This document shows, piece by piece, positions 26,404-36,192 of a stretch of DNA of 64,000 bases. The notes under the pieces are model-generated. The model was not told the origin of the DNA. It worked only from the letters and a program-made list of their open reading frames with translations, and made no database searches. The first letter of the stretch is position 1. Each line of letters begins with the position of its first letter. The position numbers and the translations under genes were made by a program. The DNA comes from Larkinella rosea (lineage in GTDB: Bacteria > Bacteroidota > Bacteroidia > Cytophagales > Spirosomataceae), in NCBI RefSeq assembly GCF_003858635.1, contig NZ_RQJO01000010.1, positions 496,001 to 560,000 on the forward strand, read 5' to 3'.

Positions 26404-27896
26404 TTCCAGTCCGGGTTTTGTTCCAGTTTGGGATTTGCCCGGATTTCGTCCAGCGGAATCGGGTAATAGCGGTGTTTGGGCAAGGGCGTCCGGGTCGGAT
26501 ACACCTCGTTGACTGCTTTCGGAATCACCGTCAGAAACGTGTTGGTGCGGGTCAGGTCGTACCAGCGGTCGCCTTCGGCAAAAAACTCCCAGCTTCGTTC
26601 CTGCAAAACCGCCTTGATAAAATCGTCCTTGCTCAACCCCGTCTGGAGATTGGCCAGCCCCGCCCGGGTTCGAATCGCGTTGAGGTATTGGTAGGCCGTC
26701 GCCGTCGGGCCGTTCAGCCGGGCTTCCGCTTCCGACGCAATCAGGTACACATCCGCCAGCCGCAGCATCGGGACGTTGTTCCGGCCTTTGGCCCCAACGG
26801 AGTTTTTATCCATGTATTTTTTGATCAGAACGCCCTTCACGGTATAGGGCGTAATTTCCTTCTGCGGAACCACTTTCCCCGCGACGCTGACGAAGCTCGT
26901 GTCCAGCAATTGCCGCCGTTTGTCGGTGGGACTAAACGAATCAAAAAACGCCTGGAAGGCAAAAATGGAGCCGAAGGTCGTGTTTCCGTAATCCCGGCTG
27001 GCGCTGTTGGCGGGGCCGCAGAATCCCATCAAGGTCGTGCCGCGCGCCCGGGTGGCGTTGTCGCCTTCGAAGGCAAACATATTTTCCTGCCGGGCCGCAT
27101 CCTCTTTTTCGACGTCGAATACGTCGAGCACATTCGGCATCAGCGTGTATTTCCCGGAATTGATGACCTCCAGGGCTTTTGTTTTGGCGGTTGCCCAATC
27201 TTCCGCGTACAAAGCCGCTTTGGCATACAAACCGATGGCGACTTCTCTGGAGGCCCGGCCTTTAATCGTGGATGCGGAATACGAAGGCAGTTTGGCAATG
27301 GCCTCGTCCAGATCCTTGAAAATTTGTTTGTAAACGTCAGCTTTCGGGCTTTTGGCCACCAGCGCGTCCGATTCACTCTGGCTGGGCGCGGTTCGGATGA
27401 CTACGTCTCCGAAGTTTTTGGTTAGCGTAAAATGGTAGAACGCACGCAGGAACAGGGCTTCCCCCACAATGGCGTTCCGGCGGTTGGTTTCCATCGCAAT
27501 CGACGGTACCCGGTCGATCACCCAGTTGGCATTTTCGATGCCTTTGTAACAAAACTGCCACAACCCATAGGGGCTTTCGGCGGTCCGGCCAAAGCTTTTC
27601 GGCCCCGAATAATCGGTGTCGTAGCTGTAAACCGCAAAGACGTTGCGACCCACGACCGGTTTTACCCAAAGCTGATCCCCGGCAAAATCACCGGCAAAAA
27701 CAATAGGGGCCTGGTCGAAGAGATCGTTGATCGAGCCATAAGCCGCCGTTAAAGCCGCTTCGGCGTCCTGCGCACTTTTGTAAAAATTGGTCGTGATGAC
27801 CGACGAATACACGGTTTCGTCTAGCTCCCGGCAGGCGCTGAAGCAGAAAACCGCCAAAACCGCCACCAGAATGGATGTTGAAAAAGATCGTTTCAT
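26400..27896 (-). CDS. SusD/RagB-family nutrient-binding lipoprotein (locus 1)
   Basis: A 498-residue surface lipoprotein. Lipobox FSAC with C22 as the lipidated residue; then the SusD pattern: helical TPR-like N-terminus (NFYKSAQDAEAALTAAYGSI, residues 36-56), ALFLRAFYHFTLTKNFGDV, and the C-terminal VLQERSWEFFAEGDRWYDLTR and YPIPLDEIRANP. It forms the lid of the SusC transporter at 27916-31359 and binds the glycan or other ligand. It lies 19 bases downstream of SusC. The following gene overlaps its end by four bases. Confidence 0.95.
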   Translation of the reverse strand: MKRSFSTSILVAVLAVFCFSACRELDETVYSSVITTNFYKSAQDAEAALTAAYGSINDLFDQAPIVFAGDFAGDQLWVKPVVGRNVFAVYSYDTDYSGPKSFGRTAESPYGLWQFCYKGIENANWVIDRVPSIAMETNRRNAIVGEALFLRAFYHFTLTKNFGDVVIRTAPSQSESDALVAKSPKADVYKQIFKDLDEAIAKLPSYSASTIKGRASREVAIGLYAKAALYAEDWATAKTKALEVINSGKYTLMPNVLDVFDVEKEDAARQENMFAFEGDNATRARGTTLMGFCGPANSASRDYGNTTFGSIFAFQAFFDSFSPTDKRRQLLDTSFVSVAGKVVPQKEITPYTVKGVLIKKYMDKNSVGAKGRNNVPMLRLADVYLIASEAEARLNGPTATAYQYLNAIRTRAGLANLQTGLSKDDFIKAVLQERSWEFFAEGDRWYDLTRTNTFLTVIPKAVNEVYPTRTPLPKHRYYPIPLDEIRANPKLEQNPDWK

Positions 27897-27915
27897 GAAA
27901 GTCAGGGGTTACGAA

Positions 27916-30900
27916 TCAGAATGTACACTGAAGACCTACTACGTACGATTTGGCGGCCGGGTACGTACCGTTGTCGTAGAACAGCGCGTTGGCACTGCCG
28001 TAATTATTGGATTCGGGGTCCCAGCCCTGGTATTTGGTTAACGTAAAAAGGTTATTACCAGCCACATACGCCCGAATGCCCTTCGTAAATTTGACGCGGG
28101 GCAGGTTGTAGGCCAGCGTCAGGTTCTTGACCCGGATGTAGGAATTATCCTCCACCCAGCGATCGCCCACCGGCAGGTTCGTGCCCTGCGCCGGTTTGAC
28201 ATATTCGTTGTTGGGATTGGTCGCCGACCAGCGGTTGGCCGTTCCTTCGAGCAGGTTGACCTGGCCGGATGGCGTTTCGAACGTAAACCGGAACCCGTTG
28301 AACAACCGACTGCCCTGTACGCCCTGCACAAAACCGCTCAGCTCGAAATTCTTGTACTTCACCAGCGTCGAAAAACCGAAAAAGTATTTGGGCTGCGCAT
28401 TGCCGACGATCACCTGATCGTCCGTGCTGATTTTACCATCGCCGTTGACATCCTTGATTTTGAAGCCACCCGTCCGGGCGTCATAACCGGGCAGAAAGGT
28501 TTCGCCGGTCTGGTTGATGCCGTCCAGAATGTACGTCCGGTAAATGCCCAGCGGATACCCAACTTTCAGAATGGAGTAGCTCGACAGGGCAATTTCGTTC
28601 TGAATACCGTCCAGCGCCAAGACCTTGTTCTTGTTGAAGGTGATGTTCCCCGACGCTTCCCATTTAACCGCTCCGGTCAGAATCTTGCCGTTCAGACCCA
28701 ACTCCAGCCCCTTGTTCTGGATCGAACCGTAATTTCCGGTGATCGTGGTGTAGCCCGACGACATCGGTAAGGCTTTGGTGAAGAGCAGGTTATCGGTGCG
28801 TTTGTGGTAATAATCTGCAACGACATTCAGGCGGTTATTCAGAAAGGACACATCCAGACCGATATCGAGTTGTGTCGCCTGTTCCCACTTCAAATCCGGG
28901 TTGGCAATGCCGCTCGGATTGATGCCGGTTTGGGTTACATTGTTGAAATTGTAGTTGTAGCCCTGCCCGCTCACGGTTGCCAGCGACTGGTACGGCCCGA
29001 TCGCCCCCGCATTTCCGGTTACTCCGTAGCTGGCCCTGAGTTTCAGATCACTGATGAACTTGACCGGTTTCATAAACTCCTCTTCAATCACCCGCCAGGC
29101 CGCCGACACCGCCGGAAAAAAACCGTATTTGTTGTTCGCGCCAAATTTGCTGGAACCGTCGATCCGGCCGGTCAAATCCAGAAAGTAGCGGTCTTTAAAA
29201 CCGTAGGCTACCCGGCCCAGCCACGAACTCAAACTGCTTTTATTCCGGAAGCTCGACAGCGCATACACCGTGGCATTGGCCGTCGACCAGTTTTCGGTGA
29301 AGTCGTTGCCAAAACCGGAAGCGGTCTGGTTATTTTGTTGCAACACATCCGACTGGGTGGCGTACACCACCGTGGCGTTGAGGGTGTGAAATTGACCAAA
29401 CTGGGTTTTATACGTCAGAATACTTTCGTGCAGCAAAGTCCGCGCGTAGCTGCTGTTGTTGCTGGCCGACCCATTCACGGCGTTGGGGTTATTCAGCGAA
29501 ATCGAATCGACGATGGAGCGGGGCGAATACTGTTCCTGCAAACTGGACGACAGGTCGGCGTTGAAGCTGGCCCGGTATGTCAAGCCTTTGAGAATCATGA
29601 CTTCCAGGTAGAGATTCCCCAGAAAGCGGTTTCCGTTGGTGTAGTTTTTCTTCGCCAGTTCGCCCATTGGATTGACGGTTTCGCGGTATCGTCCGTTGAA
29701 CTGATCGGCAAAGGAATACACGCTGCCATCGGCCCTGTACGGCAGCAAGGTGGGTGGAGCCGCCACCGCCCGGCCCAGAATTCCCTCACGGGCACTCGTG
29801 ACGTTCACGCCCGTTCCGCCCGCATTCACCCGGTTTTCGCCCGTCAGGGTGTAATACAAACTGGTGCCCACTTTGAATCGGTCACTGATTCGGTGATCGA
29901 TGTTGGCCCGGAGTGCATACCGCTCATAATCCGTCTTTTTGATGACACCCTGCTGACTAAAATAATTTGCTCCGAGCGCAATCTGGGTTTTGTTCGTGCC
30001 GGTATTCACCGAAAGCTGGTGGTTCTGAATCATCGCTTTGCGAAAAATCAAATCCAGGTAATTGGTTCCGGCACCCACCGCGGTTGGATTGGGATACACC
30101 ACGGTGGGGCTGTACGTCGCGTTTTCCAACTGCGCAAACTGCGTCGCGTTCAGAATGCCCAGCTTCCGCGTGGTTTCCTGCTGACCGACGTAGCCGTCGT
30201 AGGAAACGTTCGTTACGCCGTCTTTGCCGCGTTTGGTTGTGATCAAAACGACGCCGTTGGCCGCTCTAGCTCCATAAATGGCGGTGGCAGCCGCATCCTT
30301 CAGCACCTCGACGGATTCGATATCGGAGGGGTTGATCTGCGAAAGCGGATTGGCGGCATTGACGCCCGACGAAGCCGAAATCTGGATGCCGTCGATCACA
30401 TACAGCGGTTCCGATGTTCCGTTGATGGAGTTCGTCCCCCGGATGCGCACGCTGATATTCCCGCCGGGCGTTCCCGAATTTTGCCGCATGTCGAGCCCAC
30501 TCACGCGCCCCTGAAGGCCCTGCGCCAGATTGGCCACCGGTGTGGCTTTCAACTCTTCGGCTTTGACGGAGGCAATGGCGCCGGTTAGGGAGCTTTTGGT
30601 TCGGGTACCGTAGCCCACCACCACGACTTCACCCAGGGCTTTGGTATCGGGCGCCAGTTGAACGTCGAAAGTCGTGCGGTTTCCGACCTCCATTTCCTGA
30701 TTCAGGTAGCCAACAAAGGAAAAAATCAGGGTCACTTGACCGGTTGGAATGCTGAGCCTGAATTTTCCGTCGCCATCGGTGGTTGTTCCCCGCGTGGTGT
30801 TTTTAATGACGATACTGACGCCGGGTAATCCCGAACCGGTTTCGCTTTTAACGGTTCCGGTAATGACCTGATCGTCAACTTGTTTTATTTCTTTTCCCGA

Positions 30901-31359
30901 AACCGGTTCCGGTTCAGGAAGAATCTGGGCCGTTAGTGGCGTGGTCGAGCCGGGGGTTATTTCGGTTGCTTTTTGCAGCACTTCCGGGCTATCGGCATTC
31001 CGGCGATCCTGCTTTTTATCCAGAATCAGGTACGCGCCATTCTGCGTTTTTTTGTAATATAAACCAGTCGAGTTCAGCAGCTTGCCCAGATTGAACTCCA
31101 GCTTTCGGTTCAGATTCAGCAATCCCGACGGTACCGTAACGCCCTCCAGCAAACCGCCTTCGAACAGAATATCGACTCCGTAATGGTTTTTCAAATCCTT
31201 CAGCACATCGCGCAGTTTGCGGACTTCCGGATTGTTTTCCTGCCGGGATGCGGGTTGCTGCACACGGGCAAACGTCTGGGCGCAGATCGGGAAACTCGGG
31301 AGGGAAAGTAAGGCAACTAGAATTCCTCCCCAGAGCGTTTTTCGTAAGGGTCTTTTCAT
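27916..31359 (-). CDS. SusC/RagA TonB-dependent transporter with STN domain (locus 1)
   Basis: A 1147-residue transporter: signal peptide, STN domain (about 45-115; VRKLRDVLKDLKNHYGVDIL), CarboxypepD_reg-like domain (about 165-240; GLPGVSIVIKNTTRGTTTD), plug (VIDGIQ, VLKDAAATAIYGARAANGV) and a large barrel ending in LQCTF. The STN domain means that it can signal ligand binding to the FecR protein encoded 25 bases upstream, and so to the ECF sigma factor. The substrate cannot be read from the sequence. Partner: SusD at 26400-27896. Confidence 0.95.
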   Translation of the reverse strand: MKRPLRKTLWGGILVALLSLPSFPICAQTFARVQQPASRQENNPEVRKLRDVLKDLKNHYGVDILFEGGLLEGVTVPSGLLNLNRKLEFNLGKLLNSTGLYYKKTQNGAYLILDKKQDRRNADSPEVLQKATEITPGSTTPLTAQILPEPEPVSGKEIKQVDDQVITGTVKSETGSGLPGVSIVIKNTTRGTTTDGDGKFRLSIPTGQVTLIFSFVGYLNQEMEVGNRTTFDVQLAPDTKALGEVVVVGYGTRTKSSLTGAIASVKAEELKATPVANLAQGLQGRVSGLDMRQNSGTPGGNISVRIRGTNSINGTSEPLYVIDGIQISASSGVNAANPLSQINPSDIESVEVLKDAAATAIYGARAANGVVLITTKRGKDGVTNVSYDGYVGQQETTRKLGILNATQFAQLENATYSPTVVYPNPTAVGAGTNYLDLIFRKAMIQNHQLSVNTGTNKTQIALGANYFSQQGVIKKTDYERYALRANIDHRISDRFKVGTSLYYTLTGENRVNAGGTGVNVTSAREGILGRAVAAPPTLLPYRADGSVYSFADQFNGRYRETVNPMGELAKKNYTNGNRFLGNLYLEVMILKGLTYRASFNADLSSSLQEQYSPRSIVDSISLNNPNAVNGSASNNSSYARTLLHESILTYKTQFGQFHTLNATVVYATQSDVLQQNNQTASGFGNDFTENWSTANATVYALSSFRNKSSLSSWLGRVAYGFKDRYFLDLTGRIDGSSKFGANNKYGFFPAVSAAWRVIEEEFMKPVKFISDLKLRASYGVTGNAGAIGPYQSLATVSGQGYNYNFNNVTQTGINPSGIANPDLKWEQATQLDIGLDVSFLNNRLNVVADYYHKRTDNLLFTKALPMSSGYTTITGNYGSIQNKGLELGLNGKILTGAVKWEASGNITFNKNKVLALDGIQNEIALSSYSILKVGYPLGIYRTYILDGINQTGETFLPGYDARTGGFKIKDVNGDGKISTDDQVIVGNAQPKYFFGFSTLVKYKNFELSGFVQGVQGSRLFNGFRFTFETPSGQVNLLEGTANRWSATNPNNEYVKPAQGTNLPVGDRWVEDNSYIRVKNLTLAYNLPRVKFTKGIRAYVAGNNLFTLTKYQGWDPESNNYGSANALFYDNGTYPAAKSYVVGLQCTF

Positions 31360-31384
31360 TGACGTAAAAAGGGTTTAGGAATGG

Positions 31385-32380
31385 TTACTGGTCTTCGACG
31401 AACCGGACGGTATTTTTATCCCGGATCACCCGAATGCCAAAAAGTTCAGAAATGGTGTTGAGCAGATCGTCCGCATTGTCGGCCCGGAACGATCCCACAA
31501 TGGTTCGGCGGGCCAGTGAATCGGTGCTGATTTCGACCTGCAAGCCGTAGTTTTCCGTGAGCATTTCGCCAAACTCACGCAACGGCATGTCTTCAAAAAC
31601 GAAGCGACGTTCCGTAAAAGCGGAATACTTTTCGGGTTCGACGTGGCTCCGCAATTGCAACCGGTTCTGGTTGCCAAACGTCGCCAGATCACCCGGTTTC
31701 AGCATCACCTCTTTTTGGTGCCGGTTTTCGGTATAACTCAGCTGCACTTTCCCCCGGCGGAGCATCACCTTGCCGCCCCGCGTCCGGGTGTAGACGGTGA
31801 ACTCGGTTCCGAGCACGGTTACGTTGAAATTCTCGCGGGTTTTCACCAGAAACTTCTGATTACCAACCTGGTGCGTTACTGAAAAGAAAGCCTCTCCGAA
31901 CAGGATAACCTCCCGCGTCTGATCGCCGAATCCGAAACGCGGCACCTGCAATTCGGAGTTGGCATTCAGCGTCACCTTACTCCCATCCGGCAAGCTGATC
32001 GACCGGGTTTCGCCAAAAGCGGTTTGGTAAGTCTGGTACCAGATCCGCTCCCGACCGAGCCAGCCCGCGAGAATTACGCCAATAAAAACCGCAGCGGCAG
32101 CCAGCCAGCGTCTGGAAAAACCGCCCCGTCGAATGGGTTCGGTTCCGGTTCCGACATGGATGGCAGCAACCGGCGCAGTTGCTTCCATGTGCCGTACGTA
32201 CCGATCCAGCGCCGAATCCAGTTCGGGCGCATACGAGGGCGACAGGTGTTCCCACTCCACCAGCCACCGGTAAAACGATTCCTGGTTGGCTTCATCCTGC
32301 AACCATTGTTCGATCAGCCGCTTCTGCAAGGGGGTGATTTGACCGGCAAAATGGGCGAACACCAGTTCTTTGTTGATCAT
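31385..32380 (-). CDS. FecR-family anti-sigma factor (locus 1)
   Basis: A 331-residue inner-membrane regulator. The cytosolic N-terminus (about 1-85) holds the sigma-binding region, one transmembrane helix follows (about 88-106, AAAAVFIGVILAGWL), then the periplasmic FecR domain (ISLPDGSKVTLNANSELQVP; VLGTEFTVYTR) and a C-terminal STN-binding DUF4974-type domain (FEDMPLREFGEMLTENYGL). The ATG at 32380 (MINKELVF) fits the family better than the ATG 26 codons upstream. It transmits the signal from SusC to the sigma factor encoded upstream. Confidence 0.92.
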   Translation of the reverse strand: MINKELVFAHFAGQITPLQKRLIEQWLQDEANQESFYRWLVEWEHLSPSYAPELDSALDRYVRHMEATAPVAAIHVGTGTEPIRRGGFSRRWLAAAAVFIGVILAGWLGRERIWYQTYQTAFGETRSISLPDGSKVTLNANSELQVPRFGFGDQTREVILFGEAFFSVTHQVGNQKFLVKTRENFNVTVLGTEFTVYTRTRGGKVMLRRGKVQLSYTENRHQKEVMLKPGDLATFGNQNRLQLRSHVEPEKYSAFTERRFVFEDMPLREFGEMLTENYGLQVEISTDSLARRTIVGSFRADNADDLLNTISELFGIRVIRDKNTVRFVEDQ

Positions 32381-32485
32381 CGGATTCAAGCGTTGGTTCG
32401 TCGGAAGCGGTTGCGGTTCTGACGCCGTTTCTAGATAGACAAAAATGGGCGGCAACACACGTAGTCGGGAAGGAAGAAAGTTGGC

Positions 32486-33163
32486 TCAGCCCGGTAAATT
32501 GCCGATTCCCGCCAGCAGGATTGCCCAGATCCAGACATGTTTCAGGCCGTTTCGCAAGGTCGCCAGCGCTTTTCCAATGTGGGTTTCAACCGTGCGGATC
32601 GACAGGTGCAGTTCGTCGGCAATCTCCCGGTTTTTCTTGCCTTCGAACCGGTTCATGATAAATACTTTCTGACACTGGGGCGGAAGCGTCGCCACCAGTT
32701 CATCGACTTTCCGGTACAATTCTTCGAACTGCATCATCCGTTCCGGCGCATCGGACGAAGCCGATTCCAGTTGCAAAACCGTATCCAGCGAATCGTTTTT
32801 CTTCAATTCGTTCATCAGGTAGTTGTAAGCCCGGTTTCGAACCGACCGGAACAAATACGCCCGGTAGGAATGCTGCACCTGACTGAATGCCTGCGTGTTC
32901 CAGAAATTATAAAAAATATCGGCGACCAGATCCTCCGCAATTTCGCGGGAGTACACAAACCGGACGGCGTGGGTACACAGCGGTTTGTAGTACAGGCGGA
33001 ACAGCAACTCACACCCCTTTTTCGGATCGGTTTCGAAGGTTTTCCGAATGAAAAGTTCGGAATCCAGGGTTTGCACCGGTTCCCATTCATTCAGCCCAAC
33101 GGGTCGGCTGGTATTTGTTGGATCGGTGTTTTCCGAAGGTTCTGGCGTAAAAGCGGCCCGCAT
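32486..33163 (-). CDS. ECF RNA polymerase sigma factor (locus 1)
   Basis: A 225-residue Bacteroidota-type ECF sigma factor. Region 2 is about 45-110 (LFRLYYKPLCTHAVRF, EIAEDLVADIFYNFW, YRAYLFRSVRNRAYNYL) and region 4 about 145-205 (LPPQCQKVFIMNRFEGKKNREIADELHLSIRTVE, of which the DNA-reading helix is ELHLSIRTVE). It should direct transcription of the SusCD genes downstream and is held by the FecR protein. It lies 105 bases before the FecR start. Upstream there is a repeat-rich region shared with the divergent permease gene. Confidence 0.93.
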   Translation of the reverse strand: MRAAFTPEPSENTDPTNTSRPVGLNEWEPVQTLDSELFIRKTFETDPKKGCELLFRLYYKPLCTHAVRFVYSREIAEDLVADIFYNFWNTQAFSQVQHSYRAYLFRSVRNRAYNYLMNELKKNDSLDTVLQLESASSDAPERMMQFEELYRKVDELVATLPPQCQKVFIMNRFEGKKNREIADELHLSIRTVETHIGKALATLRNGLKHVWIWAILLAGIGNLPG

Positions 33164-33516
33164 ACACGACGATTTAAACGGCTGTTTTCCGGTTTTTTAG
33201 TCCCGTTGGAATTAAAGACAAATTCAAAGCCGAATATACGTAGTGGCAGTTGGGATTTTTTTAGAAAAAGTTTGGCGGAAAAAAGAAGGACGGTTGACCA
33301 TTGACGATTGACCATCGACGATTGACAATTGACGGTGGACAATGGTCATTAGTCAATGGTCAATCGTCGATCAATACTGTCCACGATTGGACAACAATAC
33401 GTCCGTTTTTGGACAGCGTTTCCTTCATTATCGGGCATTACACTGCCTGAGAGCATTTTTTTTCATCTGGCATCAGATTTGATTTAACTTATTGTATCTA
33501 ATAGATTTTTCCACTG
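33164..33516. other. divergent promoter region with short repeats; no gene seen
   Basis: The 353 bases between the sigma factor gene and the permease gene contain repeated GACCATTGAC/GACGATTGAC units (33293-33375) and further AT-rich sequence. No protein-like reading frame was found. Confidence 0.55.
33293..33375. repeat. cluster of TTGACNATTGAC-like direct and inverted repeats
   Basis: The motif TTGAC[CGA]ATTGAC recurs several times; an 18-bp inverted pair (33316-33333 against 33352-33369) has one mismatch. Spacing is irregular, so it is not a CRISPR array. It lies in the divergent promoter region. Confidence 0.75.
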
Positions 33517-36189
33517 ATGAAAAAACTGCCAAACCCGACTGGACCGCCCAAGCCCGCTGAGCCACCTCGCTGGGCCGACCGTCTGCTGGCGTGGTTTGTG
33601 GCCCCGCACCTGTTGGAATACATCCAGGGCGACTTGCATGAAATGTTCTACAAGCGCATCCGGGAGGTGAGCCCGGCGCAGGCTCGCTGGGAATATTGCC
33701 GGGCCGTTTTACAATGCTTGACACCTTTTTTTTATAAACCGCTCCGGCCCGGACCGCCGTACGCTGCCAGCCTTCGCGATGAATACCCAAATCCTGCCCG
33801 AACCGCTATGTTACGCAACTACTTCAAAATCGCTTTCAGAAACCTTGTCAAGCACAAGGGGTATTCATTTATCAACATTGGCGGACTGGCTACGGGTATG
33901 GCAGTGGCCCTGTTGATCGGTCTTTGGATGTATGATGAGTTGTCCTTCGACAAGTATCACCAGAATTATGACCGTATTGCAAAGGTTCTGCAAAGCGCAA
34001 CTGTTAATGGCGATTATGGCGTGGGCGAGTCCATGCCTATCCCACTGGGAACCGAACTTCGAACGGCTTACGCGGACAATTTTAGCCATGTCGTCATGTC
34101 ATCCCGGACCCGCGAGCACATTTTGGCGTATGGCGAGCGGAAATTTATCAAAACCGGTACGTTCCTGAGTCCGGAAGCGCCCGACATGTTCACTTTAAAG
34201 ATGCTCAGTGGCACACGGGCAGGCTTGAAAGAACCGGCTTCCATTTTAGTGTCTGAATCCGTTGCACAGGCTCTTTTTGGAAACACGGATGATCCAATGG
34301 GCAAAATCATAAGGATCGACAACAAGCTGAACGTCAAGGTAACCGGTGTCTATAAAGATCTTCCTTACAACACCGAATTCAGGGACATGACCTTTATCGC
34401 GCCCTGGGATTTGTACGTATCATCGGAACCCTGGATAAAAAATAATGCCGGATGGGAAAATAATTCGTTCCAGATTCTGGTCCAGATTGCTCCCAAAGCT
34501 GATTTTGATGCGATTTCGGCAAAAATCAGCGACCTCCGGCTGAAGCATGTCCCGGAAGTGGCTTTTGCGAAACCGGAAGTGTTTTTGCATCCCATGAGTC
34601 GCTGGCATTTGTATTCGGGTTGGGACAAATCAGGTAACGTGGAAGGTCGGATTCAGTACGTCTGGCTATTTGGCATTATCGGTGTTTTTGTGCTGGTGCT
34701 GGCCTGCATTAACTTTATGAATCTCGCAACGGCTCGTTCCGAAAAGCGAGCAAAAGAAGTGGGCATCCGCAAAGCCGTTGGCTCGGTTCGTTCCCAACTC
34801 ATCAGTCAGTTTTTCAGTGAATCGCTGCTGGTGGTTGCGGTGGCATTTGTGCTGTCCTTTCTGCTGGTGTTGCTGCTGCTACCTCTCTTTAATGAAGTGG
34901 CCGACAAAAAACTGACGATTCTGTGGAATGAGCCGCTTTTCTGGCTATCCGGTCTGGGATTTAGTTTGTTAACGGGCCTGTTGGCGGGCAGTTATCCCGC
35001 CCTTTATTTATCCTCTTTTCAGCCGGTAAATGTGTTGAAGGGTACCTTCCGGATTGGCCGGTTTGCTTCCATTCCCCGGAAGGTGCTGGTCATCGTTCAG
35101 TTTACGGTTTCGGTGACGCTGATCATCGGCACGATCATCGTTTTCCGTCAAATCCAATACGCCAAAAACCGGCCGATTGGCTACGACCGAAATGGGCTGA
35201 TCACGGTTGCCATGAATACGCCGGAGTTGTCTGGCCGTTACAATGCGCTGCGGAATGAGCTGATCGAAACGGGTGCCGTGGTGGAAATGTCCACTTCCTC
35301 GACGCCAGTAACGAAGTTGAGTTCCCAGAATGTCGGTTTCGACTGGGAGGGCAAAGATCCGAATTTCAAAGAGCAGTTTGGGACGGTTGCTGTTACCCAT
35401 GATTTTGGTAAAACGGTGGGGTGGCAATTCGTGGCCGGGCGGGACTTTTCCCGGAGCTTTTCGACCGATTCGTCGGGCATGGTTCTGAATGAAACGGCAG
35501 CCCGCTATATGGGTTTGAAAAACCCGGTGGGAAAAATTGTCAAGTGGAATGGAAAGCCCTTCCGGGTTGTGGGCATTGTCAAAGACATGGTGATGGGTTC
35601 TCCTTTCGAACCCGTTTACCAAACCGTTTTTGTGTTAAATTATGACTGGGCGGGTGTCATCAATATCAAATTGAATCCGCAACGCAGCACCAGTGAGTCA
35701 TTGGCAAAAATCGAAGCGGTTTTCCGTCAGTTCAGCCCCGGCAGTCCGTTCGACTATAAGTTCTCGGATCAGCAATTCGCCTTAAAATTTGCGGCCGAAG
35801 AACGGATCGGCAAACTGGCATCGGTCTTCGCCATACTCGCCATTTTCATCAGTTGTCTGGGCCTGTTCGGGTTGGCATCTTACGTGGCTGAACAGCGTAC
35901 TAAAGAGATTGGCGTTCGGAAAGTATTGGGCGCTTCGGTGCTGAATCTATGGGGATTACTTTCCAGAGACTTCGTTTTTCTGGTCGTAATTTCGCTGGCG
36001 ATTGCGACCCCAGTGGCGTATTATTTTCTGCATAACTGGCTCCAGGCTTATGAATACCGTACGGAGATTTCCTGGTGGATTTTTGCCGCATCCGGCCTGG
36101 GGGCCCTATTCGTCACATTACTAACGGTCAGTTTTCAGAGTATCAAAGCAGCGTTGATGAATCCGGTGAAAAGTTTGCGAAGCGAATGA
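33517..36189 (+). CDS. ABC transporter permease, MacB/FtsX type with permease prefix domain
   Basis: An 890-residue membrane protein. An N-terminal permease-prefix domain (about 15-75; APHLLEYIQGDLHEMFYKR) precedes two FtsX/MacB repeats: first TM helix (about 117-138), a periplasmic MacB_PCD domain, three TM helices (about 385-510), then a second TM, periplasmic domain and final three TM helices (about 770-880; FAILAIFISCLGLFGLASYV). It has the coupling motifs KRAKEVGIRKAVGSVRSQL and QRTKEIGVRKVLGAS. Such proteins work as mechanotransmission pumps or lipid/lipoprotein or peptide transporters; no ATPase gene is beside it. It converges on the esterase gene, 3 bases apart. Confidence 0.92.
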   Translation: MKKLPNPTGPPKPAEPPRWADRLLAWFVAPHLLEYIQGDLHEMFYKRIREVSPAQARWEYCRAVLQCLTPFFYKPLRPGPPYAASLRDEYPNPARTAMLRNYFKIAFRNLVKHKGYSFINIGGLATGMAVALLIGLWMYDELSFDKYHQNYDRIAKVLQSATVNGDYGVGESMPIPLGTELRTAYADNFSHVVMSSRTREHILAYGERKFIKTGTFLSPEAPDMFTLKMLSGTRAGLKEPASILVSESVAQALFGNTDDPMGKIIRIDNKLNVKVTGVYKDLPYNTEFRDMTFIAPWDLYVSSEPWIKNNAGWENNSFQILVQIAPKADFDAISAKISDLRLKHVPEVAFAKPEVFLHPMSRWHLYSGWDKSGNVEGRIQYVWLFGIIGVFVLVLACINFMNLATARSEKRAKEVGIRKAVGSVRSQLISQFFSESLLVVAVAFVLSFLLVLLLLPLFNEVADKKLTILWNEPLFWLSGLGFSLLTGLLAGSYPALYLSSFQPVNVLKGTFRIGRFASIPRKVLVIVQFTVSVTLIIGTIIVFRQIQYAKNRPIGYDRNGLITVAMNTPELSGRYNALRNELIETGAVVEMSTSSTPVTKLSSQNVGFDWEGKDPNFKEQFGTVAVTHDFGKTVGWQFVAGRDFSRSFSTDSSGMVLNETAARYMGLKNPVGKIVKWNGKPFRVVGIVKDMVMGSPFEPVYQTVFVLNYDWAGVINIKLNPQRSTSESLAKIEAVFRQFSPGSPFDYKFSDQQFALKFAAEERIGKLASVFAILAIFISCLGLFGLASYVAEQRTKEIGVRKVLGASVLNLWGLLSRDFVFLVVISLAIATPVAYYFLHNWLQAYEYRTEISWWIFAASGLGALFVTLLTVSFQSIKAALMNPVKSLRSE

Positions 36190-36192
36190 TTC

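Noticed and set aside
28804-30588. 594-codon plus-strand open frame opposite the SusC gene of locus 1
   Set aside because: It lies wholly antisense to a clear SusC coding region, has no recognisable domain and its composition fits an opposite-strand shadow.
33293-33375. CRISPR array
   Set aside because: Units are short, irregular, in both orientations and without spacers of constant length; no cas genes are present.
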